Shown: piece by piece, positions 44,953-54,607 of the stretch
Layout of the letters: the number at the start of each line of letters is the position of its first letter
Numbering within the stretch: the stretch's first letter is position 1
Origin: Streptomyces chartreusis NRRL 3882
GTDB lineage: Bacteria; Actinomycetota; Actinomycetes; Streptomycetales; Streptomycetaceae
Assembly (NCBI RefSeq): GCF_900236475.1
Contig: NZ_LT963352.1
Coordinates: 3,162,001 to 3,226,000 of the forward strand
Direction: 5' to 3'
Length of the DNA stretch: 64,000 bases
Made by a program: the position numbers and the translations under genes
The notes under the pieces: model-generated
Seen by the model: only the letters and a program-made list of their open reading frames with translations
Told to the model about the DNA's origin: nothing
The model's database searches: none

Positions 44953-45015
44953 TCGGAACAGTTCGGAATCCGACTGCGTAACCTGAAGGTCGACGCGGCC
45001 TTTCGGAATTCCGAA
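44953..45015. promoter_or_regulatory. TCGGAA half-sites and 14-bp palindrome upstream of the HTH gene
   Basis: tcggaa occurs at 44953, 44963 and 45003, with spacings of 10 and 40 bases (whole helical turns). The last copy is part of the perfect palindrome ttcggaattccgaa at 45002-45015. It lies 31 bases before the HTH start. Autoregulation by that protein is inferred. Confidence 0.5.
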
Positions 45016-45046
45016 CCGGAAAGCCGACAGGTGCCGAGGAGGTGGA

Positions 45047-45295
45047 GTGGCGTCGCTGGTGCTCGAGGAGCTCGACCGGTTACGCAGGCGGGCCGAGGCA
45101 CGTCTCGCCGACCGTGAACTCCGCCTCGTACGGAGCAGACTGGCCGAGGAGTCCGGCGTTTCGGTCAAGACGATCAGCGACTGGTTCAACCGCAAGCACG
45201 CACCGCGGAACCTCGACCACCTGCTCGCGGTGGCCCGGATCCTGGCCCGCTGGGCCGACTGCCGCCCCCGATGCCACGCCAGTGGTCCGCACTGA
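45047..45295 (+). CDS. Helix-turn-helix protein, probably the separated N-terminus of the next gene
   Basis: 82 residues. The body RRAEARLADRELRLVRSRLA, EESGVSVKTISDWFNRKHAP, RNLDHLLAVARILARWA is a compact HTH domain with recognition helix near VSVKTISDWFN. It ends shortly afterwards (DCRPRCHASGPH). GTG 45047 has ggagg 4 bases before it. In comparable Streptomyces proteins, as I recall, this domain continues directly into a P-loop ATPase. The next gene overlaps by 25 bases in the -1 frame and reads LPPPMPRQWSALMAADRA just where the continuation would be expected. A one-base deletion near 45254-45257 would explain the split. Confidence 0.65.
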   Translation: MASLVLEELDRLRRRAEARLADRELRLVRSRLAEESGVSVKTISDWFNRKHAPRNLDHLLAVARILARWADCRPRCHASGPH

Positions 45296-47118
45296 TGGCG
45301 GCCGACCGCGCGCCCGAGACGCCGTCGCAGGAGAGGACGCCGCCGTCGCCACCGCCGGTTCCCGGCTTGGGTGACCACGGCCCCGAGCCACTGCCCGGCC
45401 CCGAGGGCCGGACCGCTCCCGGGCGGCCCATCGGCGAACTCGCCGACCCCTTCTCGCTGGAGGTCCACCGGGCGATCGAAGTCCCCCCGGCCGCCGGGCC
45501 GTGGGACAACGGCAGGGGCGAGACACTGCCCCTGCTCCCGGCCTACGTAGAGCGCGTACACGACACCCGGCTGCGCGAGGTGGTCCAGCAGGCCGCCGAC
45601 GGCGTCAGCGGCATGGTCGTGCTGGTCGGCGGCTCCTCCTGCGGCAAGACGCGGGCCTGCTGGGAGGCCGTGCAGGAGCTTCCGGCCGGCTGGCGGCTGT
45701 GGCACCCGATCGCCCCCGACCGCCCGCAGGCGCTGCTGGCGGACCTGGCCGCGGTGGCTCCGCGGACGGTGGTGTGGCTCAACGAGATGCAGCACTACCT
45801 GCTGACGCCCACCGACTCCGTCGGGGAGCGCGTCGCCGCCGGACTGCGTGACCTGCTCGCCGAGCCGGACCGGGCCCCGGTGCTCGTCCTCGGCACGATG
45901 TGGCCCGAGTACTGGGCCACTCTCACCGGCACCCCCCAGCCCGGCGTCGCCGATGCCCACCCGCAGGCCCGGGTCCTGCTCAGCGGCGCCGTCGTACCGG
46001 TGCCGGACACTTTCAACGGCCCGGCCCTCAAAGCGCTGCGGCTCGCCGCCGGCGGTGACCCCAGGCTGGCCCGGGCCGCCGCCGAGGCCGAGCAGGGGCA
46101 CATCACCCAGTACCTGGCGGGCGCGCCCTCCCTGCTCGACCGCTACCGGGCCGCGCCCTCCGCGGCGCGGGCGCTGATCGAGACGGCGATGGACGCGCGG
46201 CGGCTCGGTCACGCCCGGGCGCTCCCGCACGCGCTGCTGGAGGCCGCCGCCCCGGGATACCTCACCGACGGCCAGTGGGACACGCTCGGCGAGGACTGGC
46301 TGGAGCAGGCACTGGCCTACACGGCCGCACCCTGCCACGGCGCCCGCGGCCCCCTCACCCGGATGCGGCCCCGGCCCGGCGACCCGTACCCGGCCCAGCC
46401 GCACTACGTCCTCGCCGACTACCTGGAACAGGAGGGCCGCACCAACCGCCGGACCGCCGGCGTGCCCCCGCAACTGTGGAACGCGCTCGTCGACCACGCC
46501 GCCGTCGGCAGCCACGTCGACATCGCGCGCTCGGCGGGGCTGCGCGGTCTCAAACGGCTCGCGGTCCGCGCCTACTCCGTGGCCGCGGCGCACGGCGACA
46601 CGTTCGCGCTGCTCCAGGCCGCGAAGGTGCTGCGCGAGGCGGACCGGACCGACGAGGCGATCGACTGGCTTCAGGACCGGGCCGAGGCCGGATGCGAGTT
46701 CGTCCTGTGGCTCGCCGGCGACCTGCTGAGGGAGACCGGCCGCCCCGCCGAAGCCCTGGCCCGCTACCGGCAGGCGGCGGAGACGGGCGACACGTTCGCG
46801 CTGCGCTGGGCCGCGGAACTCTCCCAGGAGGCGGGCCGGACCGACGAGGCGCTGGAGTGGTACGAGCGCGCGGCCGAGGCCGGGGACATCAGCGCCCTGC
46901 GCCAGGGCGCCGAACTGCTCCAGCGGACCGGGCAGGTCGACGAGGCGCTCGCCTGGTGCCGGCGGGCCGGCGAGTCGGGGACGGTCTTCGCCCTCCACAG
47001 CGCGGTCGACCTGCTGCGGAGGGCGGGCCGGGAAGCAGCCGCGGACCAGCTCGCGCGGTACGGGTGGGAGCCCGGCGGGGACATCGCGCAGCCGTGGGAG
47101 GCACGGCCGCCGGGATGA
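45271..47118 (+). CDS. P-loop NTPase with TPR/Sel1-like repeats
   Basis: 615 residues. The P-loop is VVLVGGSSCGKTRACWEAVQ (about 115-135), followed by Walker-B-like TVVWLNEMQHYL. The C-terminal half is helical repeat: YSVAAAHGDTFALLQAAKVL, RYRQAAETGDTFALRWAAEL, EWYERAAEAGDISALRQGAE, each about 35 residues, the Sel1/TPR pattern. The organisation resembles STAND-type signal NTPases. The ATG at 45271 has no RBS and overlaps the HTH gene by 25 bases. The true protein may be an HTH-NTPase-TPR fusion disrupted by a frameshift or a sequence error. Function is unknown. Confidence 0.8.
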   Translation: MPRQWSALMAADRAPETPSQERTPPSPPPVPGLGDHGPEPLPGPEGRTAPGRPIGELADPFSLEVHRAIEVPPAAGPWDNGRGETLPLLPAYVERVHDTRLREVVQQAADGVSGMVVLVGGSSCGKTRACWEAVQELPAGWRLWHPIAPDRPQALLADLAAVAPRTVVWLNEMQHYLLTPTDSVGERVAAGLRDLLAEPDRAPVLVLGTMWPEYWATLTGTPQPGVADAHPQARVLLSGAVVPVPDTFNGPALKALRLAAGGDPRLARAAAEAEQGHITQYLAGAPSLLDRYRAAPSAARALIETAMDARRLGHARALPHALLEAAAPGYLTDGQWDTLGEDWLEQALAYTAAPCHGARGPLTRMRPRPGDPYPAQPHYVLADYLEQEGRTNRRTAGVPPQLWNALVDHAAVGSHVDIARSAGLRGLKRLAVRAYSVAAAHGDTFALLQAAKVLREADRTDEAIDWLQDRAEAGCEFVLWLAGDLLRETGRPAEALARYRQAAETGDTFALRWAAELSQEAGRTDEALEWYERAAEAGDISALRQGAELLQRTGQVDEALAWCRRAGESGTVFALHSAVDLLRRAGREAAADQLARYGWEPGGDIAQPWEARPPG

Positions 47119-47154
47119 CCGCGGGTGCCTCCCTCCGGGACGTGCGCGCGGCGG

Positions 47155-47985
47155 TCAGTCGTCGAACCCCATGGCCCGGGACCGCTTCTCCCAGGCCAGG
47201 ACCTCGTCGCGTACCTGGTCGAGATGGCCGAGGACCGCGCTGACGCCGTCGTCGCCGAGGGGCAGCCGCAGCGGCGTGGAGTCGGCGTCGAGCGCGGCCA
47301 GGATGAGGGCGGCGGCCTTGGCCGGGTCGCCGGGCTGGGTGCCGTCGCCGCCGGCGACCAGGCCACGGGTCTCGCTCACCTTGCCGTACACGCCGCTGTC
47401 GGCACTGGCACCGGCCCGCCCGGTCTCGAACAGGCTCGTGCGGAACGCGCCCGGCTCGACGATCAGCACCTTGACGCCGAACTCCGCGACCTCGTCCGCG
47501 AGTCCCTCGGACATGCCCTCCAGGGCGAACTTCGTCGCGCTGTACGCCGAGAAACCCGCGAAGGACAACTGCCCGCCCATGCTGCTCATCTGCACGATCG
47601 CGCCCGACCGCCGCTCGCGCATGTACGGCAGCACGGCCCGGGTGAGGGCTGCGGGGCCGAAGACGTGCACCTCGAACAGCGCCCGCAGCTCCTCCTCGGT
47701 GGTCTCCTCGAAGGCACCGACATGCGTCCGGCCCGCGTTGTTGACCAGGACGTCGATCCGCCCGTGCCGCGCCGCGACGTCCCGCACGGCGGCCTCCGCG
47801 GCGTCCGTGTCGGCGACGTCCAGGCGCAGTGCCTCCACCCGGTCGGGATGGGCGGCGACCAGGTCGTCCAACGCCTCGGGGCGCCGGGCCGCGCCGACCA
47901 CCACGTCGCCCGCGGCGAGGGCCGCTTCGGCGATCGCCCGCCCGAAACCGCTGCTCGCACCCGTGATCAGCCACACCTTGTTCAT
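47155..47985 (-). CDS. Short-chain dehydrogenase/reductase
   Basis: 276 residues, classical SDR. Cofactor motif TGASSGFG near the N-terminus, DVAD, VNNAG, and the active site S..YSATK (MSSMGGQLSFAGFSAYSATK). Substrate-binding end VLIVEPGAFRTSLF. An NADP-dependent oxidoreductase with unknown substrate. ATG 47985 follows gggga. The gene is divergent from a LysR regulator, 98 bases away, which probably controls it. Confidence 0.92.
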   Translation of the reverse strand: MNKVWLITGASSGFGRAIAEAALAAGDVVVGAARRPEALDDLVAAHPDRVEALRLDVADTDAAEAAVRDVAARHGRIDVLVNNAGRTHVGAFEETTEEELRALFEVHVFGPAALTRAVLPYMRERRSGAIVQMSSMGGQLSFAGFSAYSATKFALEGMSEGLADEVAEFGVKVLIVEPGAFRTSLFETGRAGASADSGVYGKVSETRGLVAGGDGTQPGDPAKAAALILAALDADSTPLRLPLGDDGVSAVLGHLDQVRDEVLAWEKRSRAMGFDD

Positions 47986-48070
47986 GACAGGTCCCCGTCT
48001 CGTGTCGTCACGACCTCGTGTCGTTACGCCGACCACCCTCTCGCCCGGCCCGATGCCCGGTCCAAGACTT

Positions 48071-48084
48071 TTGGTGATAACCAA
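48071..48084. promoter_or_regulatory. Inverted repeat at the LysR start, candidate autoregulatory site
   Basis: ttggt-gata-accaa, perfect 5-bp arms, in the divergent SDR/LysR intergenic region. Its last base is the first base of ATG 48084. LysR proteins normally bind T-N11-A sites with dyad symmetry in this position. Confidence 0.5.
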
Positions 48085-48995
48085 TGGCTATGACCCTGGA
48101 CGTTCATGTGCGCGACCTGCGCTACTTCGTGGCGGTGGCCGAGGAACTGCACTTCACCCACGCCGCCGAGCGCCTGTACGTGTCGCAGCCCGCACTGAGC
48201 AAGCAGATCCGGGCGCTGGAGCGCCAGTTGGGCATCGAGCTGCTGCGGCGCGACCGGCACGGCGTGGCCCTCACCGACGCCGGTGCGGCACTGCTGCCGC
48301 ACGCCCGGCGGGTGCTGGCGGACTGGGCGGAGGGGGCGGCCGCGGTGGAGGCGGCCCGGGCGGCGCAGCGCAGCACCCTGGTCGTGGGCATGAGCACCAG
48401 CCCGGTGCGGGGCGGCCTGCTGCCCGCGATCCGCTCCCGCTTCACCGCCGCGCGCCCGGAGACCGTCATCCGGCTGCGGCAGGTCAACTGGGAGGACCCG
48501 ACCGCGGGCCTCGCCGACGGCGCCGCGGACGTGGCCTTCGTCTGGCTGCCCCTGCCCGGCCAGGAGCGCTACGGGTGGACGGTCGTCGCCGAGGAACCGC
48601 TCATGGTCGCCCTCCCGGACACACACCCCCTCGCCGACCGCACCGAGGTCGACTTCACGGACCTGCTCGACGAGCCGTTCCTCGCGCTGCCCGAGAGCAC
48701 TGGCCCGCTGCGCGACTACTGGCTGGCCCTGGACGCCCGCCAAGGCCGCCCTCCCCGGATCGGCGCCGAGATCGCGAGCACGGAGGAGACGTACGAGGCC
48801 CTGACCGCCGGTCTCGGCGTCTGCCTGGTGGCCGCGGGCAACGTCCCCCTGCTCACCCTGGGCGGTGTGACAGCCCGCCCGGTACGCGGCGTGACGCCCA
48901 GCCGCTACGTCCTGGCCTGGCGCCGGGAGGACGGGCGACGTCCGCTGGTACGGGCGTACGCGGAGGCCTGCCGGCGGGTCACGGGGCGGGAGTAG
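48084..48995 (+). CDS. LysR-family transcriptional regulator
   Basis: 303 residues. The N-terminal winged HTH reads LRYFVAVAEELHFTHAAERL, YVSQPALSKQIRALERQLGI, ELLRRDRHGVALTDAGAALL. The effector domain follows (TLVVGMSTSPVRGGLLPAIR, LLDEPFLALPESTGPL). It most likely regulates the divergent SDR gene in response to a small inducer. ATG 48090 (MTLDVHV) is an alternative start that would clear the inverted repeat overlapping ATG 48084. Confidence 0.92.
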   Translation: MAMTLDVHVRDLRYFVAVAEELHFTHAAERLYVSQPALSKQIRALERQLGIELLRRDRHGVALTDAGAALLPHARRVLADWAEGAAAVEAARAAQRSTLVVGMSTSPVRGGLLPAIRSRFTAARPETVIRLRQVNWEDPTAGLADGAADVAFVWLPLPGQERYGWTVVAEEPLMVALPDTHPLADRTEVDFTDLLDEPFLALPESTGPLRDYWLALDARQGRPPRIGAEIASTEETYEALTAGLGVCLVAAGNVPLLTLGGVTARPVRGVTPSRYVLAWRREDGRRPLVRAYAEACRRVTGRE

Positions 48996-49105
48996 CCGAC
49001 CTGGTCAGACCCTCCTGTGAAGATCTCGTTGCACGCCACCCCCGTAGCCCTCCGGGCCGCTGATACTGACCGGGTGCTCGAAGGGCCAGGGGAAGCGGGG
49101 CGACG

Positions 49106-49906
49106 GTGGACTGGACGGTGTGGGGAGGGCTGGCCGCCGGGCTGGTGATCGCGACCGTGACCGCCCCGGTCGGAGTGTCCGGCGCGGTGTTCCTGCTCCC
49201 GGTCCAGCTGAGCGTCTTCGGTGTGCCCAACCCGGCGGTCACTCCGACCAACCTGCTGTACAACGTGGTGGCCGGACCCGGAGCCCTGTGGCGCTACCGC
49301 CACGACGGCGCGCTGCGCGGCGACCTGGCCCGGCGCCTGGTGCTGGGCACGCTGCCCGGCGTGGTCCTCGGCGCCACCGTCCGGGTCTTCGCCCTCCCCG
49401 GCCCGGGCGTCTTCCGGCTCCTGGCAGCCGCCCTGCTGCTGCCGCTCGGCCTGTGGCTGTTCCTGCGTGCCCTCGCCCCGGCACGCCACCGCCCGCCGCC
49501 CCCGGGCGAGTTGGTCCCGGGCGGGTTGGCCCCGCGCACGCTGACCGGCCTCGCGCTGGCGGTCGGCGTGGTCGGCGGCGTCTACGGCATCGGCGGCGGC
49601 TCCCTGCTCGGCCCGGTCCTCGTCGGACGCGGCCTGCCCGTCGCCCGCGTCGCCCCGGCCGCGCTCGCCGCCACGTTCGCCACGTCGCTCGTCGGCGCCA
49701 CCGCCTACGCGCTGCTGTCGTTCCTGAGTTCGGGAGAGGTCGCCCCCGACTGGTGGCTCGGCCTCGCCTGCGGCACGGGCGGCCTCATGGGCGGCTACCT
49801 CGGCGCCCGCCTCCAGCCCCACCTGCCCGACCGGGCCCTGCGCCTCCTGCTCGGCACCCTCGCCACGGCCGTCGGCGCTCTGTACGCCGCGCAGGCCCTG
49901 AATTGA
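49106..49906 (+). CDS. TauE/SafE-family membrane transporter
   Basis: 266 residues and about eight membrane helices in two related halves: TAPVGVSGAVFLLPVQLSVF with NPAVTPTNLLYNVVAGPGAL in the first, GVYGIGGGSLLGPVLVGRGL and ATFATSLVGATAYALLSFLS in the second. These Gly-rich motifs are diagnostic for TauE/SafE (sulfite/sulfonate or other anion exporters). The substrate is not predictable. The GTG start has only a weak gggg upstream. It is monocistronic, with nothing related nearby. Confidence 0.88.
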   Translation: MDWTVWGGLAAGLVIATVTAPVGVSGAVFLLPVQLSVFGVPNPAVTPTNLLYNVVAGPGALWRYRHDGALRGDLARRLVLGTLPGVVLGATVRVFALPGPGVFRLLAAALLLPLGLWLFLRALAPARHRPPPPGELVPGGLAPRTLTGLALAVGVVGGVYGIGGGSLLGPVLVGRGLPVARVAPAALAATFATSLVGATAYALLSFLSSGEVAPDWWLGLACGTGGLMGGYLGARLQPHLPDRALRLLLGTLATAVGALYAAQALN

Positions 49907-50007
49907 TGCCAAAAAAAACTGACGGCGATGTCGAGAACCCGCGTCCGGCTCCGTCCCCGGGGTGAACGCGACCACAATGGGCCGCACGAGCATCGAGGAG
50001 AACCACG

Positions 50008-50415
50008 ATGGCCAAGTACCTGCTGCTGAAGCACTACCGCGGCGCCCCGGCTCCGATCAACGACGTGCCGATGGACCAGTGGAGCCCGGAGGAGATCTCG
50101 GCGCACATGCAGTACATGAACGACTTCGCGGCCCGGCTGGAGAAGACCGGCGAGTTCGTCGACGGTCAGGCGCTCGCCCCCGAGGGAGCGTGGGTCCGCT
50201 ACGACGGTGAGGGGCGCCCGCCGGTCACCGACGGACCGTTCGCGGAGACCAAGGACCTCATCGCCGGCTGGATGGTCATCGACGTCGACAGCTACGAGCG
50301 CGCCGTCGAGCTGGCCGGGGAGCTGTCGGCCGCACCCGGGGCGGGCGGCAAGCCGATCCACGAGTGGCTGGAGGTGCGCCCGTTCTACGGCACGACGCCC
50401 ACCATCACGGAGTGA
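50008..50415 (+). CDS. YCII/DGPF-domain protein, partner of ECF42 sigma factor
   Basis: 135 residues with the diagnostic DGPF motif in PPVTDGPFAETKDLIAGWMV. MAKYLLLKHYRGAPAPIND at the N-terminus and WLEVRPFYG at the end complete the YCII-like ferredoxin-type fold. RBS gaggag is before the ATG. Its stop is 8 bases before the sigma gene, whose RBS lies in its last codons. DGPF genes are the standard genomic partners of ECF42 sigma factors. Their role, probably sensing or effector, is not settled. Confidence 0.9.
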   Translation: MAKYLLLKHYRGAPAPINDVPMDQWSPEEISAHMQYMNDFAARLEKTGEFVDGQALAPEGAWVRYDGEGRPPVTDGPFAETKDLIAGWMVIDVDSYERAVELAGELSAAPGAGGKPIHEWLEVRPFYGTTPTITE

Positions 50416-50423
50416 CGTCACCG

Positions 50424-51569
50424 ATGGACGAGGTCCTGCTCAGGAGCCTCACGCCGAGCGTGCTCACCGTCCTCGTCCGCCGCGGAGCCGACTTCGCGGC
50501 GGCCGAGGACGCCGTGCAGGACGCTCTGGTCGAGGCGCTCCGGGTCTGGGCGGCCGACCCACCGCGCGATGCCAAGGGCTGGCTGATCACCGTGGCCTGG
50601 CGCAAGTTCCTCGACGCGACGCGCGCCGACGCCGCCCGCCGCCGGCGTGAGGACCGCGTCGAGGAGGAGCCGGCACCCGGACCGGCGCCCGCGGTGGACG
50701 ACACGCTCCAGCTCTACTTCCTGTGCGCCCACCCGTCGCTGACCCCGGCATCGGCGGTCGCGCTCACGCTGCGCGCCGTCGGCGGGCTGACCACCCGGCA
50801 GATCGCCGAGGCCTACCTGGTGCCCGAGGCGACCATGGCGCAGCGCATCAGCCGGGCCAAGCGCACGGTCTCCGGCGTGCGCTTCGACCGGCCCGGCGAC
50901 GTCGCCACCGTGCTGCGCGTTCTCTACCTCGTCTTCAACGAGGGCTACTCCGGCGACGTCGACCTCGCCGCCGAGGCCATCCGGCTCACCCGGCAGCTCG
51001 CGGCCCGTATCGACCACCCCGAGGTGGCGGGGCTGCTCGCCCTCATGCTGCTCCACCACGCCCGGCGCGCCGCCCGGACCGCGTCCGACGGCAGCCTGGT
51101 GCCGCTCGCCGAGCAGGACCGCGGCCGGTGGGACACCGCGTTGATCGCGGAGGGCGTCGGGATCCTCCAGGCGGCCCTCGCCCGCGACCAGCTGGGCGAG
51201 TTCCAGGCCCAGGCCGCCATCGCCGCCCTCCACGCCGACGCGCCCACCGCCGAGGAGACCGACTGGGTGCAGATCGTCGAGTGGTACGACGAGCTCACGC
51301 GCCTGACCGACAGCCCGGTCGTCCGGCTCAACCGCGCGGTCGCCGTCGGGGAGGCCGACGGCCCGCGCGCCGGCCTGGCGGCGCTCACGGCGCTGGACGC
51401 CTCACTGCCCCGCTACGCCGCGGTGGCGGCATATCTCCACGAGCGCGACGGTGACCTGGCGACAGCGGCACGGCTGTACGCCGAGGCGGCCCACAAGGCA
51501 CCCAACCTCGCCGAACGCGCCCACCTGACGCGCCAGGCCGCCCGACTCAACGCCAGCCGACCTCACTGA
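50424..51569 (+). CDS. ECF42-type RNA polymerase sigma factor
   Basis: 381 residues. Sigma region 2 is at the N-terminus (FAAAEDAVQDALVEALRVWA, GWLITVAWRKFLDATRADAA), region 4 around LTLRAVGGLTTRQIAEAYLV, PEATMAQRISRAKRTV. The long C-terminal extension of about 200 residues has TPR-like helices (FNEGYSGDVDLAAEAIRLTR, VEWYDELTRLTDSPVVRLNR, YAEAAHKAPNLAERAHLTRQ), characteristic of the ECF42 group. No anti-sigma gene is present, as expected for this group. The DGPF gene upstream is both partner and likely target. ATG 50424 is supported by ggagtga. Confidence 0.93.
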   Translation: MDEVLLRSLTPSVLTVLVRRGADFAAAEDAVQDALVEALRVWAADPPRDAKGWLITVAWRKFLDATRADAARRRREDRVEEEPAPGPAPAVDDTLQLYFLCAHPSLTPASAVALTLRAVGGLTTRQIAEAYLVPEATMAQRISRAKRTVSGVRFDRPGDVATVLRVLYLVFNEGYSGDVDLAAEAIRLTRQLAARIDHPEVAGLLALMLLHHARRAARTASDGSLVPLAEQDRGRWDTALIAEGVGILQAALARDQLGEFQAQAAIAALHADAPTAEETDWVQIVEWYDELTRLTDSPVVRLNRAVAVGEADGPRAGLAALTALDASLPRYAAVAAYLHERDGDLATAARLYAEAAHKAPNLAERAHLTRQAARLNASRPH

Positions 51570-51645
51570 CGGGCCGCGCGCGGCTCTTCCCACGACACTG
51601 GGCGCGCCCGCGTCTCACATCCCGTGGCAGGCGACGCGGGGGAGG

Positions 51646-52734
<1,089 letters not shown>

Positions 52735-52903
52735 GTTGCGACTTCCCGTGAGTGGAGAGGGCAGGGGGCCAGGAGACCGGCCGATCCACCAGTCTACGGC
52801 GTACCCGGAACCGTCCCGGCGACGTATCGAACGCTTGGCCAAGCCTCGGTCCACGGCGTGTCTGAAGGCCTATTCGGCATATTGAACGACCTAAGTTGGT
52901 GCG

Positions 52904-53491
52904 GTGGAGCGATACAGGACGCGACCTGCCCAGTACGGACCGCGACGTGACCGGCCGCGATCGCACCTGCCGCCGCAGGCGGGACGAGGAACGGGCGGCG
53001 GGGCGGTGGGAGCGGTCCGGCAGCCGGGACCGCAGCGCCGTCCCTCGTCGGTACGACGACCCGCCCCCGCGTCGGCGCCCACCGCGGCGAGGTTCCCCAA
53101 CCCCCGGCTGACCGGGCTGGGCAGCGGGTTGTTCTGCGCGCTGGTCATGTTCCTGCTCGGCGGGCTGTGCGCCGTGCTGTTCGGGGCGTCGCTGACGGCG
53201 TACGGCGTGCTGTTCCTGCCGGTGTGCGTGCTGACCGCGGTCTGGGTGCGCCGCGGGGATCTGATGACCGCGCCCGTCGTCGTGCCGATCGCGTTCGCCG
53301 TGGGGCTGCTGCCCGTGGCGGACGGCGACGGCGGGGCCGGCGGCAAGCTGATGGGGCTGGTCACGGCGCTCGCGACACAGGCCGGGTGGCTGTACGGCGG
53401 CACGCTCGTCGCCGGGCTGATCGTGATCGCCCGGCGCGTCCGCCTGGTACACCGGCGACGGGCGGCGAGTGGGGCACGGCCACCGGTGTGA
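52904..53491 (+). CDS. Membrane protein with basic disordered N-terminus (DUF6542-like)
   Basis: 195 residues. The first 70 are Arg/Pro/Gly-rich and likely disordered. Then come about four helices: GLGSGLFCALVMFLLGGLCA, TAYGVLFLPVCVLTAVWV, APVVVPIAFAVGLLPV, AGWLYGGTLVAGLIVIARRV. The tail is basic. I think it matches a Streptomyces membrane family of unknown function. The GTG start is uncertain, with no clear RBS. Its stop codon lies inside the first unit of the 26-bp repeat array. Confidence 0.7.
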   Translation: MERYRTRPAQYGPRRDRPRSHLPPQAGRGTGGGAVGAVRQPGPQRRPSSVRRPAPASAPTAARFPNPRLTGLGSGLFCALVMFLLGGLCAVLFGASLTAYGVLFLPVCVLTAVWVRRGDLMTAPVVVPIAFAVGLLPVADGDGGAGGKLMGLVTALATQAGWLYGGTLVAGLIVIARRVRLVHRRRAASGARPPV

Positions 53492-53769
53492 CGGCGGGGG
53501 CGTGGACGCCTGTGCGACGGCCGGGCCCCGTGGGCCTGTGCGACGGCCCAGGCCCGTGGGCCTGTGCGACGGCCTGGGCCCGTGGGCCTGTGCGACCACC
53601 AGGACCCGCACGCCAGCATGACGGCCAACGCGCGTCCGCCTGTGCGACCGCCAGAGCCCGCCCCGCAGCGTGACCGCCAGGACTCACACCACGCCAGCGT
53701 GACCGCCAGGCGTCCGCCGGTGCGACACCGGGAGCGCTTCCGCCTGTGCGACCGCCAGATCCGCCCGCC
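53485..53769. repeat. Eleven-unit 26-bp tandem repeat array
   Basis: A core tgtgcgac(g/c)g recurs on a strict 26-base lattice starting at 53485: 53511, 53537, 53563 and 53589 are nearly identical. 53615, 53641, 53667, a copy slipped by three near 53693, then 53719 and 53745 are more diverged. It fills the whole space between the stop of the membrane protein gene and the stop of ppgK (convergent genes). Unit 2 contains the arms gggcctg (53532-53538) and caggccc (53549-53555), so hairpins are possible. The period is not a multiple of three, so it is not coding. Confidence 0.8.
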
Positions 53770-54516
53770 CTAGTGCCCCGCCGCCCGCATCGCCGCCCCC
53801 ACGATCCCCGCGTTGTTCTGCAACTGCGCCGGGACGATCTCCGCCTTGATGCCCTCGATGTGCGGCAGGAACTTCTGTGACTTGCGGCTGACACCGCCGC
53901 CGATGATGAACAGCTCCGGCGAGAACAGCATCTCGACGTGGGCGAGGTACGGGCGCACGCGGTGCACAGCCCAGTGCTCCCAGTTCATGTCGTGGTCCTC
54001 CCGGGCCTTGCTGGAGGCCCGCTTCTCCGCGTCGTGCCCGTCGAGCTCCAGGTGGCCCAGCTCGGTGTTGGGGACCAGGACGCCGTCGACGAAGACCGCG
54101 CTGCCGATGCCCGTGCCGAAGGTGAGGACGATCACCGTGCCCCGCCGGCCGCGGCCGGCGCCGAAGTGCATCTCGGCGACGCCCGCCGCGTCCGCGTCGT
54201 TCACCACCGTCACCGGCAGTCCGCCCAGCCGCTCGCCGAGCAGCACGCGCGCGTCGGTGTCGATCCAGCTGTCGTCGACGTTCGCCGCTGTCCGGATCGT
54301 CGCACCGTCGGTGACCACGCCCGGGAACGTGACCCCGACCGGGCCCGTCCAGCCGAAGTGGTCGACGACCTGCTTGACGCCGTCGGCCACCCCGTCGGGC
54401 GTGGCCGGGTGCGGGGTGAGGACCTTGTGGCGCTCCTGCGCCAGGTCGCCCTCGTCCAGGTCCACCGGGGCACCCTTGATCCCGGAACCGCCGATGTCCA
54501 CGCCGAAGATCTGCAT
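53770..54516 (-). CDS. ppgK: Polyphosphate glucokinase
   Basis: 248 residues, ROK-type sugar kinase. [19 protein letters not shown] is the phosphate-binding motif of PPGK, with [12 protein letters not shown] and [13 protein letters not shown] (catalytic Asp and glucose site) and [16 protein letters not shown]. The [17 protein letters not shown] stretch is typical of polyphosphate/ATP-dependent glucokinases of actinobacteria. It phosphorylates glucose using polyphosphate or ATP in the cytoplasm. It has its own transcription unit; the end abuts the 26-bp array. Confidence 0.94.
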   Translation of the reverse strand: MQIFGVDIGGSGIKGAPVDLDEGDLAQERHKVLTPHPATPDGVADGVKQVVDHFGWTGPVGVTFPGVVTDGATIRTAANVDDSWIDTDARVLLGERLGGLPVTVVNDADAAGVAEMHFGAGRGRRGTVIVLTFGTGIGSAVFVDGVLVPNTELGHLELDGHDAEKRASSKAREDHDMNWEHWAVHRVRPYLAHVEMLFSPELFIIGGGVSRKSQKFLPHIEGIKAEIVPAQLQNNAGIVGAAMRAAGH

Positions 54517-54607
54517 GGCCCTACGTTACGACGAGGGACTGACAGTCACCGGCCGGACGGCGAACCCCGCCCGGCGACTCCCCGATCACTCCCCGATCAC
54601 TCCTCGA

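Noticed and set aside
53485..53769. CRISPR-like array
   Set aside because: The whole 26-base unit repeats, with no unique spacers, and there are no cas genes. It is a tandem repeat.
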